64,000 bases of DNA from Marisediminicola antarctica. Its GTDB lineage: Bacteria > Actinomycetota > Actinomycetes > Actinomycetales > Microbacteriaceae. The stretch spans positions 1,736,001-1,800,000 of the forward strand of contig NZ_CP017146.1 in NCBI RefSeq assembly GCF_009930795.1, read 5' to 3'. The translations under genes were made by a program, and so were the position numbers. Of this stretch, positions 47,201-55,778 are shown piece after piece; within the stretch, counting starts at the first letter, position 1, and each line of letters begins with the position of its first letter. Below the pieces are notes generated by a model, which was given only the letters and a program-made list of their open reading frames with translations, had not been told where the DNA came from and ran no database searches.

Positions 47201-50156
47201 GCTCATCCGGCCAGGTAAGACCGTGTCGGTGCAGGTGCTCGCCAACGACTCCGATCCGGATGGCAGCCCGCTGACCATTCTTAGCGTCGAGCCGAATAGC
47301 CCGGAGATCGGCTACGAGATCGTTGACGACATCGTCACTGTGACCCCGCCGGCCGACCCGGGCCGATACGGTCTCGTGTACACGATCGAGAATGCCTACG
47401 GCGGCACGAGCTCCAACTTCATCACCGTGGTCGTCGACCCCGATGCCCCGCCGGCCTACCCGGTCGCGAGGGATACCGTGCTGACGCTCTCCGACATCGT
47501 GGACCGCGACACCATCAACGTCGACGTGCTGCGGAACGTGTTCTTCGCCGACGGCGACGTGTCGTCGCTTGAGCTGTCGGTGCTGACGGGCTACGGCGAC
47601 ACCGCCTCGGTGGTGCGGGGCAAACGGCTCAACATCACCATTACCGACACGCGCCAGATCATCCCATTCTCAGTCGCCAACCCCGACGACCCGACGATTG
47701 TCGCCTACGCCTTCGTCTGGGTCCCCGGGTTCAACGACGCCCTCCCGCAGCTCGACCGCACGGCCCCCACGCTGACCGCCGTCAGCGAGTCGCGGATCGA
47801 GTTCGACCTCAACGACCACGTGCTCGCCGTCGCCGGGCGGGACGTTCGCCTGGTCGACTCGACAACAGTGCAGGCGACCAACGCGAACGGCGACAGCCTG
47901 GTAGTCGACGAGGACACCCTCGCCTTCACCTCGGCCGACGGCTACTTCGGTCCAGCCTCGATCTCGTTCGAGGTGACCGACGGGACGAGCGTCGATGACC
48001 CGAACGGTCGGCGGGCGACGCTCGTGCTGCCGATCAGTGTCACACCGCGCGAGAACCAGCCCCCCGTGTTCACCGGTGCCACGATCGATTTCGAACCGGG
48101 GGAGGAGAAGACCCTCGATTTGCTCCGCCTGACGACCTACCCGTATCCGGACGATATCGACGAGCTCACCTACAGCGCCGGGCCGACCCCGCCATCCGGA
48201 TTCGACTACGAGATCCGCGGCACGAACCTCATCATCCGAGCGAACGAAGGCTCCCAGAAGGGCACCTCCAGCGGCCTGACGATCGGAGTGCGAGACGATC
48301 TCGCGGCGGGTCAAGCCGGACGCATCCAACTCTCGGTCGTCGCATCCACCAGACCGCTGGCGAAACCCGCAGCAGACTCGATCATCGTCGAGCGCGGCAC
48401 GACAGCGAGCCTCGACGTGCTCGCAAACGACCAGGCGACCAACCCGTTCCCGGGAGGGGAGCTGACTGTCGTCGCGATCACCGGGCTCGACGGGTCGGCA
48501 TTGCCCGCGGGCGTCACCGTCACCCCCAACGCCGCGAGGACGAGGCTGTCGGTGACGGTATCCGAGACGGCGGCTCCCATCGACACCAACCTGCAATATC
48601 AGATCGCCGACGCGACCCGCGATCCGAGCCGGTACGCTTTCGGCTCGATCACCATCTCGGTGCAGGACCGGCCCGACACCCCCGTTGCCCCAGCCCGGGC
48701 CGACGGCGGCTACGAGGAGGGGCTCCTGACCCTTCGCCTCACGGCCCCGCCCTCGAACAACTCGCCGATCGTGAAGTACGAGGTGGTGAGCACGAGCCAC
48801 GGCAGCTACCGCAAGGACTGCGGGACCGCGTTGCGCTGCGAACTGACCGACCTCGATGCGGGACTCCGCTACCGGTTCTCGGTGATCGCCACGAACTCCA
48901 TCGGCGCGTCGGCGGCGGGGCCGCAGAGTGCCGCCCTGTCGGCCGACTACCTGCCGGCGGCGCCGCGATCGGTGACGGCCCGGGCGAAGGCCGCCGAAGC
49001 CCGTCCCGCGCTCGATGTGGCGTGGTCGACCGTTCCAAACCCGGCGCTCGGCACACCGGTCTCTGGCTACGTCGTACGGATCTCCGGCCCCGGCGTCGAC
49101 TTCCAGACGACGACGGGTCCCACCACGGCGTCCCTCACCACGACCGCATCGGGCGCCCTCGTGCCGGGTTCGCAGTACTCGGTCACGGTGTACGCGCGCA
49201 ACGCGGCCGAGGTGTTGAGCGACGCCGACTGGCGCAGGACCTCCTCCGCGGCCGTCACCGTGATCGGCCCCCCGAGCCAGGTCAGCGTGGCCGCCGACGT
49301 GGTGAACGGGACCGCCGGGCAGATTCGGGTGACCTGGGGCGCGGGCGGGCCCAACGGCGCGCCCGGTGTCGTCTACTCGGTCGGTCGGTTCGACGCCGCC
49401 GCGACCATCCCGTCAACGTGCGCGCCGGGTGGAGCAAACCCGGGCGTCGCGTCGGGCGCGTCGCCTCCCGCCAGCTCTGGATGGATCGACGACCGCGCTA
49501 CCGACGGTGTGGACTACCGGTACGTCGTGTATGTCGACAACGGGCTGTTCTGCACCCCGTCGGCATCCGGGTCGGTGCAGAGCAAGGCGCCCCCCGGCGC
49601 AGCCCTCGCATCGACGGTGGTCGAGCAGCGCGACGGCAAATTCGACCTTCGCGTCGGGTCCCTGTCGGTTTCCTCAGGCATCGTCAGCCGGTTCCAGGCG
49701 CAGCTGAACGGCTCCGGAACGTGGTTCAACGTCGCGGAGGGCGACTGGCTCACCTCCGCTGGGAATCTTGGCGTGTACGGCGCCCCCCAGTCGGTCGTCT
49801 ACCGGGCCTGCCGGGACTCGTCGGATTTCTTCTGTGGTGTCGCATCGACAGGCGAGGTGCTGACGCCTGTGAACGCCCGCGGCTCGATCGTGTCGTGCGA
49901 GGCCGGGGCGACGCCGACGTCGAACCCGCCGGCCAATCAGGGCTCGCCGACCTACCGCTACCTCTACGCCTATAACGACGGTGGCCCGCCCCTCGACCGC
50001 TGGTCGGAGTTCGAACAGGATGCTGTGGCTCCCGACCCTGCGGCCGTGGGCTCCGGCGAGACCGGGGTGCGGCTGAAGGTCGTCGTGTCGCTCCCCGACG
50101 GTTCGACCTTCACCGATGATGGGTATGTGCAGTCCACGTGCTCACCGAGGCCCTGA
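44259..50156 (+). CDS. Giant surface protein, Ig/cadherin-like and FN3 repeats
   Basis: The 1965-residue product has one N-terminal transmembrane helix (about residues 10-32) and then lies outside the cell. Residues 35-360 are repeated beta strands that look like a propeller (for example VSVSPDGTLLLYSPDAGEV). An acidic linker follows, then about nine or ten Ig/cadherin-like (Big_9-type) domains of 90-100 residues from about 400 to 1480, marked by repeated ...DDE...VLxNDxDPDG and VTVxV strings. FN3 domains occupy about 1480-1850, and a Cys-containing C-terminal domain follows. No LPXTG sorting motif is present. An adhesin or envelope scaffold role is inferred. Confidence 0.85.
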   Translation: MFRRWLASHRSLFVTATSASLIAAVVAGLAVVSGGYEAQRIDLGDGSVWVANSAEQVIGRANTEILALDTVVEGSGSELDVIQAGRTVLLFDRANSKVDIVDAATAEVSDSVPLPPEAPELHLAGGTVVIHATRTGAVWLVPVGDLRDFDAEAEPTLSLGTDSAVSVSPDGTLLLYSPDAGEVYRVNSATGDSVEEAYPVDFAEPGSEISVSSVAGRWVLFDANSSRISIEGRMLDLSELLDGARNAVLQSPSDTGDSVLLGFPGGLLSVPLTEGAPSVVASSTGGTPAAPLVLGDCVFAAWTSGVAWRDCAGDTAPSELSLESVGGSAARLAFAVNGARVVLNDPRSGSSWAVQQRGELIDNWDELIVDDEQRQEVEENNDDVPPEYEPDQLPPIAIDDEFGARAGRANVLSVLLNDYDPNGDVLVVETVDPVEESIGRVDVIDSRQRIQLTLLDDVTGTVSFDYTVSDGRGGTAAATVTVTVRSPGENSPPVQVRTTRAVVAEGNRVTTPVLGDWIDPDSDAFYLTAAATTPPDVVTYKPSGTVDFQEGGAASQLRAVSLAVSDGEAIGAGSLTVSVRPAGEVPIIADPFVVLSYAGQETTVRPLEHVRGGTGELRLSSVAPRPGVTIEASLDTGTFRFASDQVRSHNLEYVVNDGDQTVTGTVRIEVQARPDANSTPITIPKTVFVKTLSSETVDVASTDIDPAGGVLLVTGVSNVPDGSGVSADVLEQRYVRVTLTTPLEGTVAFDYRVTNGLAGADGVITVVEIPRPTTLQPPVAADDTVTVRMGDSVDIPVLDNDAHPDGEQLTLNPDLPSGLRSVSGFLFASGDVLRYLAPQRSGNFTAVYEVAGPDGQVDQAEVRIAVREPVAATNSAPVPVSVTSRVLAGETVRIKIPLTGIDPDGDSVQLLGQETSPQKGAVTEVGTDYIDYLAGEYSAGTDTFTYRVIDSLGKRAIGTVRVGISPRSGDAGNPIAVEDEVLIRPGKTVSVQVLANDSDPDGSPLTILSVEPNSPEIGYEIVDDIVTVTPPADPGRYGLVYTIENAYGGTSSNFITVVVDPDAPPAYPVARDTVLTLSDIVDRDTINVDVLRNVFFADGDVSSLELSVLTGYGDTASVVRGKRLNITITDTRQIIPFSVANPDDPTIVAYAFVWVPGFNDALPQLDRTAPTLTAVSESRIEFDLNDHVLAVAGRDVRLVDSTTVQATNANGDSLVVDEDTLAFTSADGYFGPASISFEVTDGTSVDDPNGRRATLVLPISVTPRENQPPVFTGATIDFEPGEEKTLDLLRLTTYPYPDDIDELTYSAGPTPPSGFDYEIRGTNLIIRANEGSQKGTSSGLTIGVRDDLAAGQAGRIQLSVVASTRPLAKPAADSIIVERGTTASLDVLANDQATNPFPGGELTVVAITGLDGSALPAGVTVTPNAARTRLSVTVSETAAPIDTNLQYQIADATRDPSRYAFGSITISVQDRPDTPVAPARADGGYEEGLLTLRLTAPPSNNSPIVKYEVVSTSHGSYRKDCGTALRCELTDLDAGLRYRFSVIATNSIGASAAGPQSAALSADYLPAAPRSVTARAKAAEARPALDVAWSTVPNPALGTPVSGYVVRISGPGVDFQTTTGPTTASLTTTASGALVPGSQYSVTVYARNAAEVLSDADWRRTSSAAVTVIGPPSQVSVAADVVNGTAGQIRVTWGAGGPNGAPGVVYSVGRFDAAATIPSTCAPGGANPGVASGASPPASSGWIDDRATDGVDYRYVVYVDNGLFCTPSASGSVQSKAPPGAALASTVVEQRDGKFDLRVGSLSVSSGIVSRFQAQLNGSGTWFNVAEGDWLTSAGNLGVYGAPQSVVYRACRDSSDFFCGVASTGEVLTPVNARGSIVSCEAGATPTSNPPANQGSPTYRYLYAYNDGGPPLDRWSEFEQDAVAPDPAAVGSGETGVRLKVVVSLPDGSTFTDDGYVQSTCSPRP

Positions 50157-50235
50157 TCCGCCCGCCCGGCACGCCCCGGGCGGAAACCACCCAGCATCCG
50201 ATATTCGAGCACACCGCGACCCGAGGGGCCACGAC

Positions 50236-51207
50236 ATGACCATGACACCAGAGCAGGCCGGATGGTTCTCCGCCACATTCAACCGACTCGTCGGCAACGT
50301 CGAACAGGTGATCCTCGGCAAGACCTTCGTGGTGCGGCTGTCGTTCGTGGCGCTGCTGTCCGAGGGGCACCTGCTCCTCGAGGACTTCCCGGGAACGGGC
50401 AAGACCTCGCTGGCCCGTGCGATCGCGCAGAGTGTCGCCGGAGTGAGCAGCCGAATCCAGTTCACCCCGGACCTGCTGCCCGGCGACATCACGGGCGTGA
50501 GCATCTACGACCAGCGCAGCGGGCGCTTCGACTTTCACCGCGGGCCGATCTTCGCGAATATCGTTCTTGCCGACGAGATCAACCGGGCAAGCCCGAAGAC
50601 CCAATCCGCGCTCCTCGAGGTCATGGAGGAGGGGCACGTCACCGTCGACGGCACCACACACGGGGTCGGATCCCCGTTCATGGTCATCGCGACACAGAAC
50701 CCGATCGAGCAGGCCGGCACCTACCGGCTGCCGGAAGCGCAGCTCGACCGGTTCATCATGAAGGCATCCATCGGCTACCCGGACCACTCATCCACGGTCC
50801 GCATCCTCGAGGGCGCCGGCACCAAGGCGCACGAGACGACCGTCCCCGCTGTCGTCTCCGCGAGCACGATCGTCGAAATGGCCGCCCTCGCCCGTACCGT
50901 GCACGTCGACCCGTCGATCAACGACTACATCTCCCGGCTCGTCGACGCGAGCCGCAGCGCGGTCGAAGTGCGGCTCGGCGTGTCGGTGCGCGGCGCCCTC
51001 GCCCTCGTCCGCGCGTCTAAGACCCTCGCTGCCGCCTCAGGCCGCCACTACGTGATCCCGGACGACGTGAAGCTGCTCGCCGAGCCCGTGCTCGCTCATC
51101 GGCTCATCCTCGATGCCGAGGCCGAGTTCGACGGCGTCACCGCTTTGAGCATCATCGGCCAGCTGCTCATCGAGACGCCGCCACCGAGCGACAGGCAAGC
51201 GGTGTGA
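50236..51207 (+). CDS. MoxR-family AAA ATPase
   Basis: The 323-residue product has Walker A LEDFPGTGKTSLA, Walker B IVLADEINRASPKTQSALLE, and sensor 1 VIATQNPIEQAGTYRLPEAQ, typical of MoxR chaperone-like ATPases. MoxR proteins commonly work with DUF58 and transglutaminase-fold partners, which are encoded next. The ATG at 50236 gives the family start; the 79-bp gap after the giant gene has no ribosome site other than GGGGCCACGAC. Its stop overlaps the DUF58 gene by four bases. Confidence 0.92.
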   Translation: MTMTPEQAGWFSATFNRLVGNVEQVILGKTFVVRLSFVALLSEGHLLLEDFPGTGKTSLARAIAQSVAGVSSRIQFTPDLLPGDITGVSIYDQRSGRFDFHRGPIFANIVLADEINRASPKTQSALLEVMEEGHVTVDGTTHGVGSPFMVIATQNPIEQAGTYRLPEAQLDRFIMKASIGYPDHSSTVRILEGAGTKAHETTVPAVVSASTIVEMAALARTVHVDPSINDYISRLVDASRSAVEVRLGVSVRGALALVRASKTLAAASGRHYVIPDDVKLLAEPVLAHRLILDAEAEFDGVTALSIIGQLLIETPPPSDRQAV

Positions 51208-52643
51208 CCCTCAAGCAGGAGGACACCAGGAGCGCGGCGAAGCGGACGTCGTCGCTTCCCGCCTCGACCAGGACCGACTCCCGCACCGCCAACGGCCGCG
51301 AGTCGTACACGACCTCGGCCTCAGTGGCGGGCCCCCCGAATGCGCGAACGCGAATCGTGGGGGACCGCACGGGAATCCTCGCCGACATCGTCGTCGCGCT
51401 CGTCCGCGCCGGCCGAGCCATCCTCGGGCTCGTCCGCGTGGTCGCCATCCGCATCGGGGCCGTCGTCACACCACTCGGCTGGTCCACCGCGGTCGTCGTG
51501 CCGCTGGCTTTCCTGTTCGGTTACCGTTTCGGGTGGCTCGAGCTCGTCGCTGTCGCCTACGCGGGAGTCGTCCTCCTCGCCATCGCGGTGCTCTACCTCG
51601 TCGGCCGGGTCGCCTTCGACGTCGAACTGGTGGTTCCGCATCGCCACCTCGTCGTCGGCCAGCCGGGCACCGGGGTCGTCTCCTTGCGCAACCCCACGCG
51701 GCATCGGGTCTTCGGCACGCGGGTCGAGGTGCCGGTGGGCCGGAAACTCATCGACCTCGTCACCCCGAGCCTCGCAGCGGGTGAACAGTCCCGGCACGAA
51801 TTCACCCTTCCCACTTCGCGCCGTGGAGTTCTCGACATCGGGCCTGTCCGCGGCGTACGCGCCGACCCCGTCGGAATGGTGCGCAGAGAGCTGGTCTGGA
51901 CGGGAACGACTCAGCTGTTCGTGCATCCGAGAACGATCGACGTGCCGAGCACGAGCACGGGACTGATCCGCGATCTGGAGGGAAAGCCGACCCGCGATCT
52001 CACCAACAGCGATGTGTCGTTCCATGCGCTCCGCGAATACGTTGCCGGCGACGAGCGCCGCTACATCCACTGGAAGAGTACGGCGAAGACCGGAACCTAC
52101 ATGGTGCGCCAGTTCGAGGAGACGCGGCGCAGTCGGCTCGTCGTCGCACTCAGCCTCGCCGAGTCGGACTTCGCCAACGATGCCGAGTTCGAAATGGCGG
52201 TCAGCGCGGCGGGGTCCCTGGGCCTTCGGGCGATCAGGGATGCGCGGGAGGTGTCGGTGGTCGTGGGTGAGGTGACCCCCGAATTCGCCAAGCGCAAGGT
52301 GCTCGGGATCCGCCAGCTCGGCTCGCTCAGCCGTACCAGGCTGCTCGACGACCTCGCGGGCGTCGAGCGTGCGGAATCGTCACTTCCGATCGTGGATGTC
52401 GCGCGGGTGACGTCGGAGAAGCTCGCCGGGATCTCGGTCGCGTTCCTCGTGTGCGGGTCGCTCACGACGCCGACCCAGCTGCGCGCAGCATCCGTCCTCT
52501 TCCCGGTGGGGGTCGAGGTCGTTGCTGTCGTCTGTGACCCGGATGCGGTGCCGGGGTTTCGCCGCTTCGCCGGGCTCAGCGTGCTCACGATCGGCTACCT
52601 CGAGGACCTCGGCCGGTCCCTCGCCCGATCGGCGTCGGTATGA
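51204..52643 (+). CDS. DUF58 protein
   Basis: The 479-residue product has a disordered N-terminus of about 85 residues, two membrane helices (about residues 90-135), a beta-rich domain, and the DUF58 core with ALREYVAGDERRYIHWKSTAKTG split as REYVAGDERR and IHWKS, followed by a von Willebrand A-like region (VVALSLAESDF). DUF58 proteins are usual partners of MoxR ATPases. It overlaps moxR and the next gene by four bases each, so the three are translationally coupled. Confidence 0.88.
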   Translation: MTLKQEDTRSAAKRTSSLPASTRTDSRTANGRESYTTSASVAGPPNARTRIVGDRTGILADIVVALVRAGRAILGLVRVVAIRIGAVVTPLGWSTAVVVPLAFLFGYRFGWLELVAVAYAGVVLLAIAVLYLVGRVAFDVELVVPHRHLVVGQPGTGVVSLRNPTRHRVFGTRVEVPVGRKLIDLVTPSLAAGEQSRHEFTLPTSRRGVLDIGPVRGVRADPVGMVRRELVWTGTTQLFVHPRTIDVPSTSTGLIRDLEGKPTRDLTNSDVSFHALREYVAGDERRYIHWKSTAKTGTYMVRQFEETRRSRLVVALSLAESDFANDAEFEMAVSAAGSLGLRAIRDAREVSVVVGEVTPEFAKRKVLGIRQLGSLSRTRLLDDLAGVERAESSLPIVDVARVTSEKLAGISVAFLVCGSLTTPTQLRAASVLFPVGVEVVAVVCDPDAVPGFRRFAGLSVLTIGYLEDLGRSLARSASV

Positions 52644-54940
52644 AACGACGACGCCCGACCGTGAAATTCACCGTCGCGACCACCGCGATGATGTGGCTCA
52701 CCACCGCGATCGCCGCGACGGCCCTCTGGCCCATTTACGAGAGCGGAGCGTTCCTGCTTATGCTGGGCGTGACGACCGTCGTCGCCTCGGCACTGGCCAT
52801 CACCGGGGCAGTATTCCGGTTTCCGGCGCACCTCGTCGCGCTGTCCGGGGTGCTCGCCTACGTCGTGCTCGGGGTTCCGCTCGCGGTGCCGGGCGAGGCC
52901 CGTTACGGTGTGCTGCCCGCTCTGCCCGGGCTCGCCGACCTCGGCTTCGGAACGATCGCAGGCTGGAAGCAGCTTCTCACCATCACCCTGCCGGTGGGCA
53001 GCTACGAATCCCTCCTCGTGCCCGCCTTCGTGCTCGTTCTGGGCACCGTGCTGGTGGGGCTCTCGGTCGCGCTCCGAACGCGCGTCCCCGAGCGTGCGGT
53101 GATCGCACCGGTCATCTTATTCATCACCGGCATCCTTCTCGGCTCGACCACCGCATTCGTCCCGGTGGCATCCGCCCTCGCCCTCACGGCCACGCTGCTC
53201 CTCTGGCTCATCTTCTTCCGCTGGTACCGCCGCCGCACGACGTCACGCAGATACGGCGGGGCGGGCGATGCCGGGGAGGCGAGTACCCGCGTCTCCGAAG
53301 ACGCGATCTTCGTTGGGGCACGCTCGGTTCTTGCCGCCGCGCTCATCATCGCGATCGCCGCAGGCGGCGCGGTCGCGGCAACGGCATTCGTGCCTCCGGC
53401 GGGCGACCGCGAGGTGCTGCGGTCCGCGATTGTGCAGCCGTTCGATCCTCGCGACTATCCGAGCCCCCTCTCGGGATTCCGGCGCTACCACCAGGAGACC
53501 AACGTCGACGCGACGATGCTCACCGTCGATGGTCTGCCGGAGGGAGCCCGCATCCGCATCGCCACCCTCGACACCTACGACGGTGTCGTCTATTCGGTCG
53601 GGGCTGAGGGCCGTAACAGCGACTCCGGATCGTTCACGCTGCTCCCCTCACGTTTCGACAGGTCGAGCCTCGACGGCACCCGGGTCAGCGTCGATGTCAG
53701 CGTCGACGGCTATTCGGGCCTGTGGCTGCCGACCGTCGGCGCCCTCGAGAGCATCCGATTTACCGGCCAGGGGGCCTCCGGGCTGCGCGGGTCGTTCTAC
53801 TTCAACGACAACTCGAGGAGCGCGGCTGTGCTCGGGGAGCTCGGCGCGGGGGACGGCTATCGGCTGTCCTCTGTGCTGCCGGTCGAGCCCACACCGGAGG
53901 CGCTCACGCGGGTCACCCCCGGCGCCTCACAGTTGCCGGCGCTCCCCGTGCTTCCGGAGGAGCTCACCGTCGCCCTCGACCGCTATTCGGGCCAGATCCA
54001 GGGACTCGGCGCGCGCCTGTCTGCGGCGATGACCGGGATTCGGGCCGAGGGATACATCAGCCACGGCGTCGCCGACGACGAGCCGACGAGCAGGTCGGGC
54101 CATTCCGCCGACCGCATCGCCGAGCTGTTCTCCGGCCAACAGATGATCGGCGATGAGGAGCAGTATGCGGTAGCCGCTGCTCTCATGGCGCGGGAGATCG
54201 GCTTTCCCGCTCGGGTCGTCGTCGGGTTCGCTCCGGCGGATGCCGTACCGGACGGCACGACGGTGGTCACCGGCGCCGACATATCGGCGTGGATCGAGGT
54301 CGATACCGCCGAGTACGGCTGGGTCACCATCGACCCGACTCCGCCCAAGCGGGAGATCCCCGAGCGGGCACCGGAAGAACCGACCCAGGTCGCCCGCCCG
54401 CAATCGCCCGTGCAGCCGCCGGCCCTGGATCGGGACGTGCCGGAGGACCAGCTGGCTCCGGAGACGGCGCAAGACGAGGGAGATACGGCCGACCCGCTTC
54501 TCGCGCTGGTGCTGCTGGTGCTGCAGGTCTCCGCGTGGACGCTGCTCGGCATCGCAATCCTGCTCTCGCCCTTCCTTGCGATCATGGGGGCGAAGCTGCG
54601 GCGGCGACACCTGCGTCGCTCCGCGCTCTCCCCGCTCGATCGGATCAGCGGGGGCTGGCATGAGTTCGCCGACGCCGTGGTCGACCACGGCTATGCGCCA
54701 CCGGGCGGGGCCACCCGCGCCGAGTACGCCGAAACCGTCGGCGGCGTCGAGCCGTTGCTGCTCGCGGCAGCCGCTGACCGGGCCGTGTTCGGTCCGAGCG
54801 ACCCGAGCGCGACCGAGGCCAAGCAGGTGTGGCGGTCGGTCGAGGTGCTCCGCCATTCCCTCGACAGGGGGCTCACGAGACGCCAGCGGCTGCGGGCGCG
54901 CATCTCGCTTCGATCGTTGGGGGGCAAGAGAACGACGTAA
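52640..54940 (+). CDS. TgpA-like membrane protein, degenerate transglutaminase site
   Basis: The 766-residue product has about six N-terminal helices (residues 1-250 including one at about 228-255), an outside transglutaminase-fold domain at about 260-590, a further helix at about 625-648, and a cytoplasmic DUF4129-like tail. The expected Cys of the CEQYA motif is Glu506 (GDEEQYA). The expected His of DAHAW is Ser549 (DISAWIEV). Only Asp565 (IDPTP) remains. The protein therefore should not be a working transglutaminase or protease, and may be a structural or binding subunit of the MoxR-DUF58 complex. Confidence 0.85.
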   Translation: MKRRRPTVKFTVATTAMMWLTTAIAATALWPIYESGAFLLMLGVTTVVASALAITGAVFRFPAHLVALSGVLAYVVLGVPLAVPGEARYGVLPALPGLADLGFGTIAGWKQLLTITLPVGSYESLLVPAFVLVLGTVLVGLSVALRTRVPERAVIAPVILFITGILLGSTTAFVPVASALALTATLLLWLIFFRWYRRRTTSRRYGGAGDAGEASTRVSEDAIFVGARSVLAAALIIAIAAGGAVAATAFVPPAGDREVLRSAIVQPFDPRDYPSPLSGFRRYHQETNVDATMLTVDGLPEGARIRIATLDTYDGVVYSVGAEGRNSDSGSFTLLPSRFDRSSLDGTRVSVDVSVDGYSGLWLPTVGALESIRFTGQGASGLRGSFYFNDNSRSAAVLGELGAGDGYRLSSVLPVEPTPEALTRVTPGASQLPALPVLPEELTVALDRYSGQIQGLGARLSAAMTGIRAEGYISHGVADDEPTSRSGHSADRIAELFSGQQMIGDEEQYAVAAALMAREIGFPARVVVGFAPADAVPDGTTVVTGADISAWIEVDTAEYGWVTIDPTPPKREIPERAPEEPTQVARPQSPVQPPALDRDVPEDQLAPETAQDEGDTADPLLALVLLVLQVSAWTLLGIAILLSPFLAIMGAKLRRRHLRRSALSPLDRISGGWHEFADAVVDHGYAPPGGATRAEYAETVGGVEPLLLAAAADRAVFGPSDPSATEAKQVWRSVEVLRHSLDRGLTRRQRLRARISLRSLGGKRTT

Positions 54941-54951
54941 GGTATGTCGTG

Positions 54952-55761
54952 ATGAAATGCCCGAACTGTTCACAATCGCTGCCAGCCCAGGCGCTCTTCT
55001 GCGGCGCGTGCGGCCAGGCGGTCGCGCCGCCCGTGCTCGCGCCCGCCCAGCTCCGCCCATTGGTCGACCCGCCAGAGGTGGTCCGCCCGGAGACTGTCAC
55101 CGCTGAACCGGTCGGCGTCACCGAGCACATCGCCTGCGACGAGTGCGGTGCGGTCATGTCGGTCTCCGATATCTTCTGTGGTGACTGCGGACGCGTGTCG
55201 TCGACGGTGAGCGCGGCCTTCTCCAGCGCACGCGACACCGACTCCGTCACCGAATCGATCCTTTCGACTTCGCCGGAGCATCCTGTCGACGGGGCCGCCG
55301 CACCGCGGCTTCGCGGCCCGGAATCGACAATCGATTCCCGGACGGTGCGTGCGCCGGCGCCGGCGCCGGCGCCGTCAGCCGCCGGGGACGCCCACGATGC
55401 CCAATCGACCGGAATCGCCTCCGCGGGGGCCCAGGGCGAGCGTTTCGTGCTGCAGTTCAGCACGGGCGAGAGTGTCACGGTGAGCGGCACCGGACTCGTC
55501 GGCCGGAACCCGGTCTCCGAGCCGGGGGAGTACTTCGACGATCTGGTGCGGGTGCTCGACTCGACCCGTTCGGTGTCGAAGACCCATCTGGAGTTCGGAC
55601 AGCAGGCAGGCGTGTTCTGGGTCGCCGACCGGTATTCCGGCAATGGCACGATCGTGCGGGAGCCCGATCGCCCGGGAATTCGCTGCGAGCCCGGCAAACG
55701 CCAGATCGTGTCGCGCGGGGGACGGGTCGTCATCGGGGAGCAGTTCTTCGTCGTGAGCTAG
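54952..55761 (+). CDS. Double zinc-ribbon FHA protein
   Basis: The 269-residue product starts with two zinc ribbons, CPNCSQSLPAQALFCGACG (residues 3-21) and CDECGAVMSVSDIFCGDCG (about 62-80). A disordered Ala/Pro linker (containing an APAPAPAP run) follows, and then a C-terminal FHA domain (about 165-269) with GRNP, SKTHLEFG and YSGNGTIV in place of the STNGT loop. It is the second phosphothreonine reader of the cluster, placed between the TgpA-like and EccC-like genes. The ATG at 54952 is nine bases after AAGG; a GTG one codon upstream is possible. Confidence 0.82.
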   Translation: MKCPNCSQSLPAQALFCGACGQAVAPPVLAPAQLRPLVDPPEVVRPETVTAEPVGVTEHIACDECGAVMSVSDIFCGDCGRVSSTVSAAFSSARDTDSVTESILSTSPEHPVDGAAAPRLRGPESTIDSRTVRAPAPAPAPSAAGDAHDAQSTGIASAGAQGERFVLQFSTGESVTVSGTGLVGRNPVSEPGEYFDDLVRVLDSTRSVSKTHLEFGQQAGVFWVADRYSGNGTIVREPDRPGIRCEPGKRQIVSRGGRVVIGEQFFVVS

Positions 55762-55778
55762 GCACGGCTCCTCGTTCC

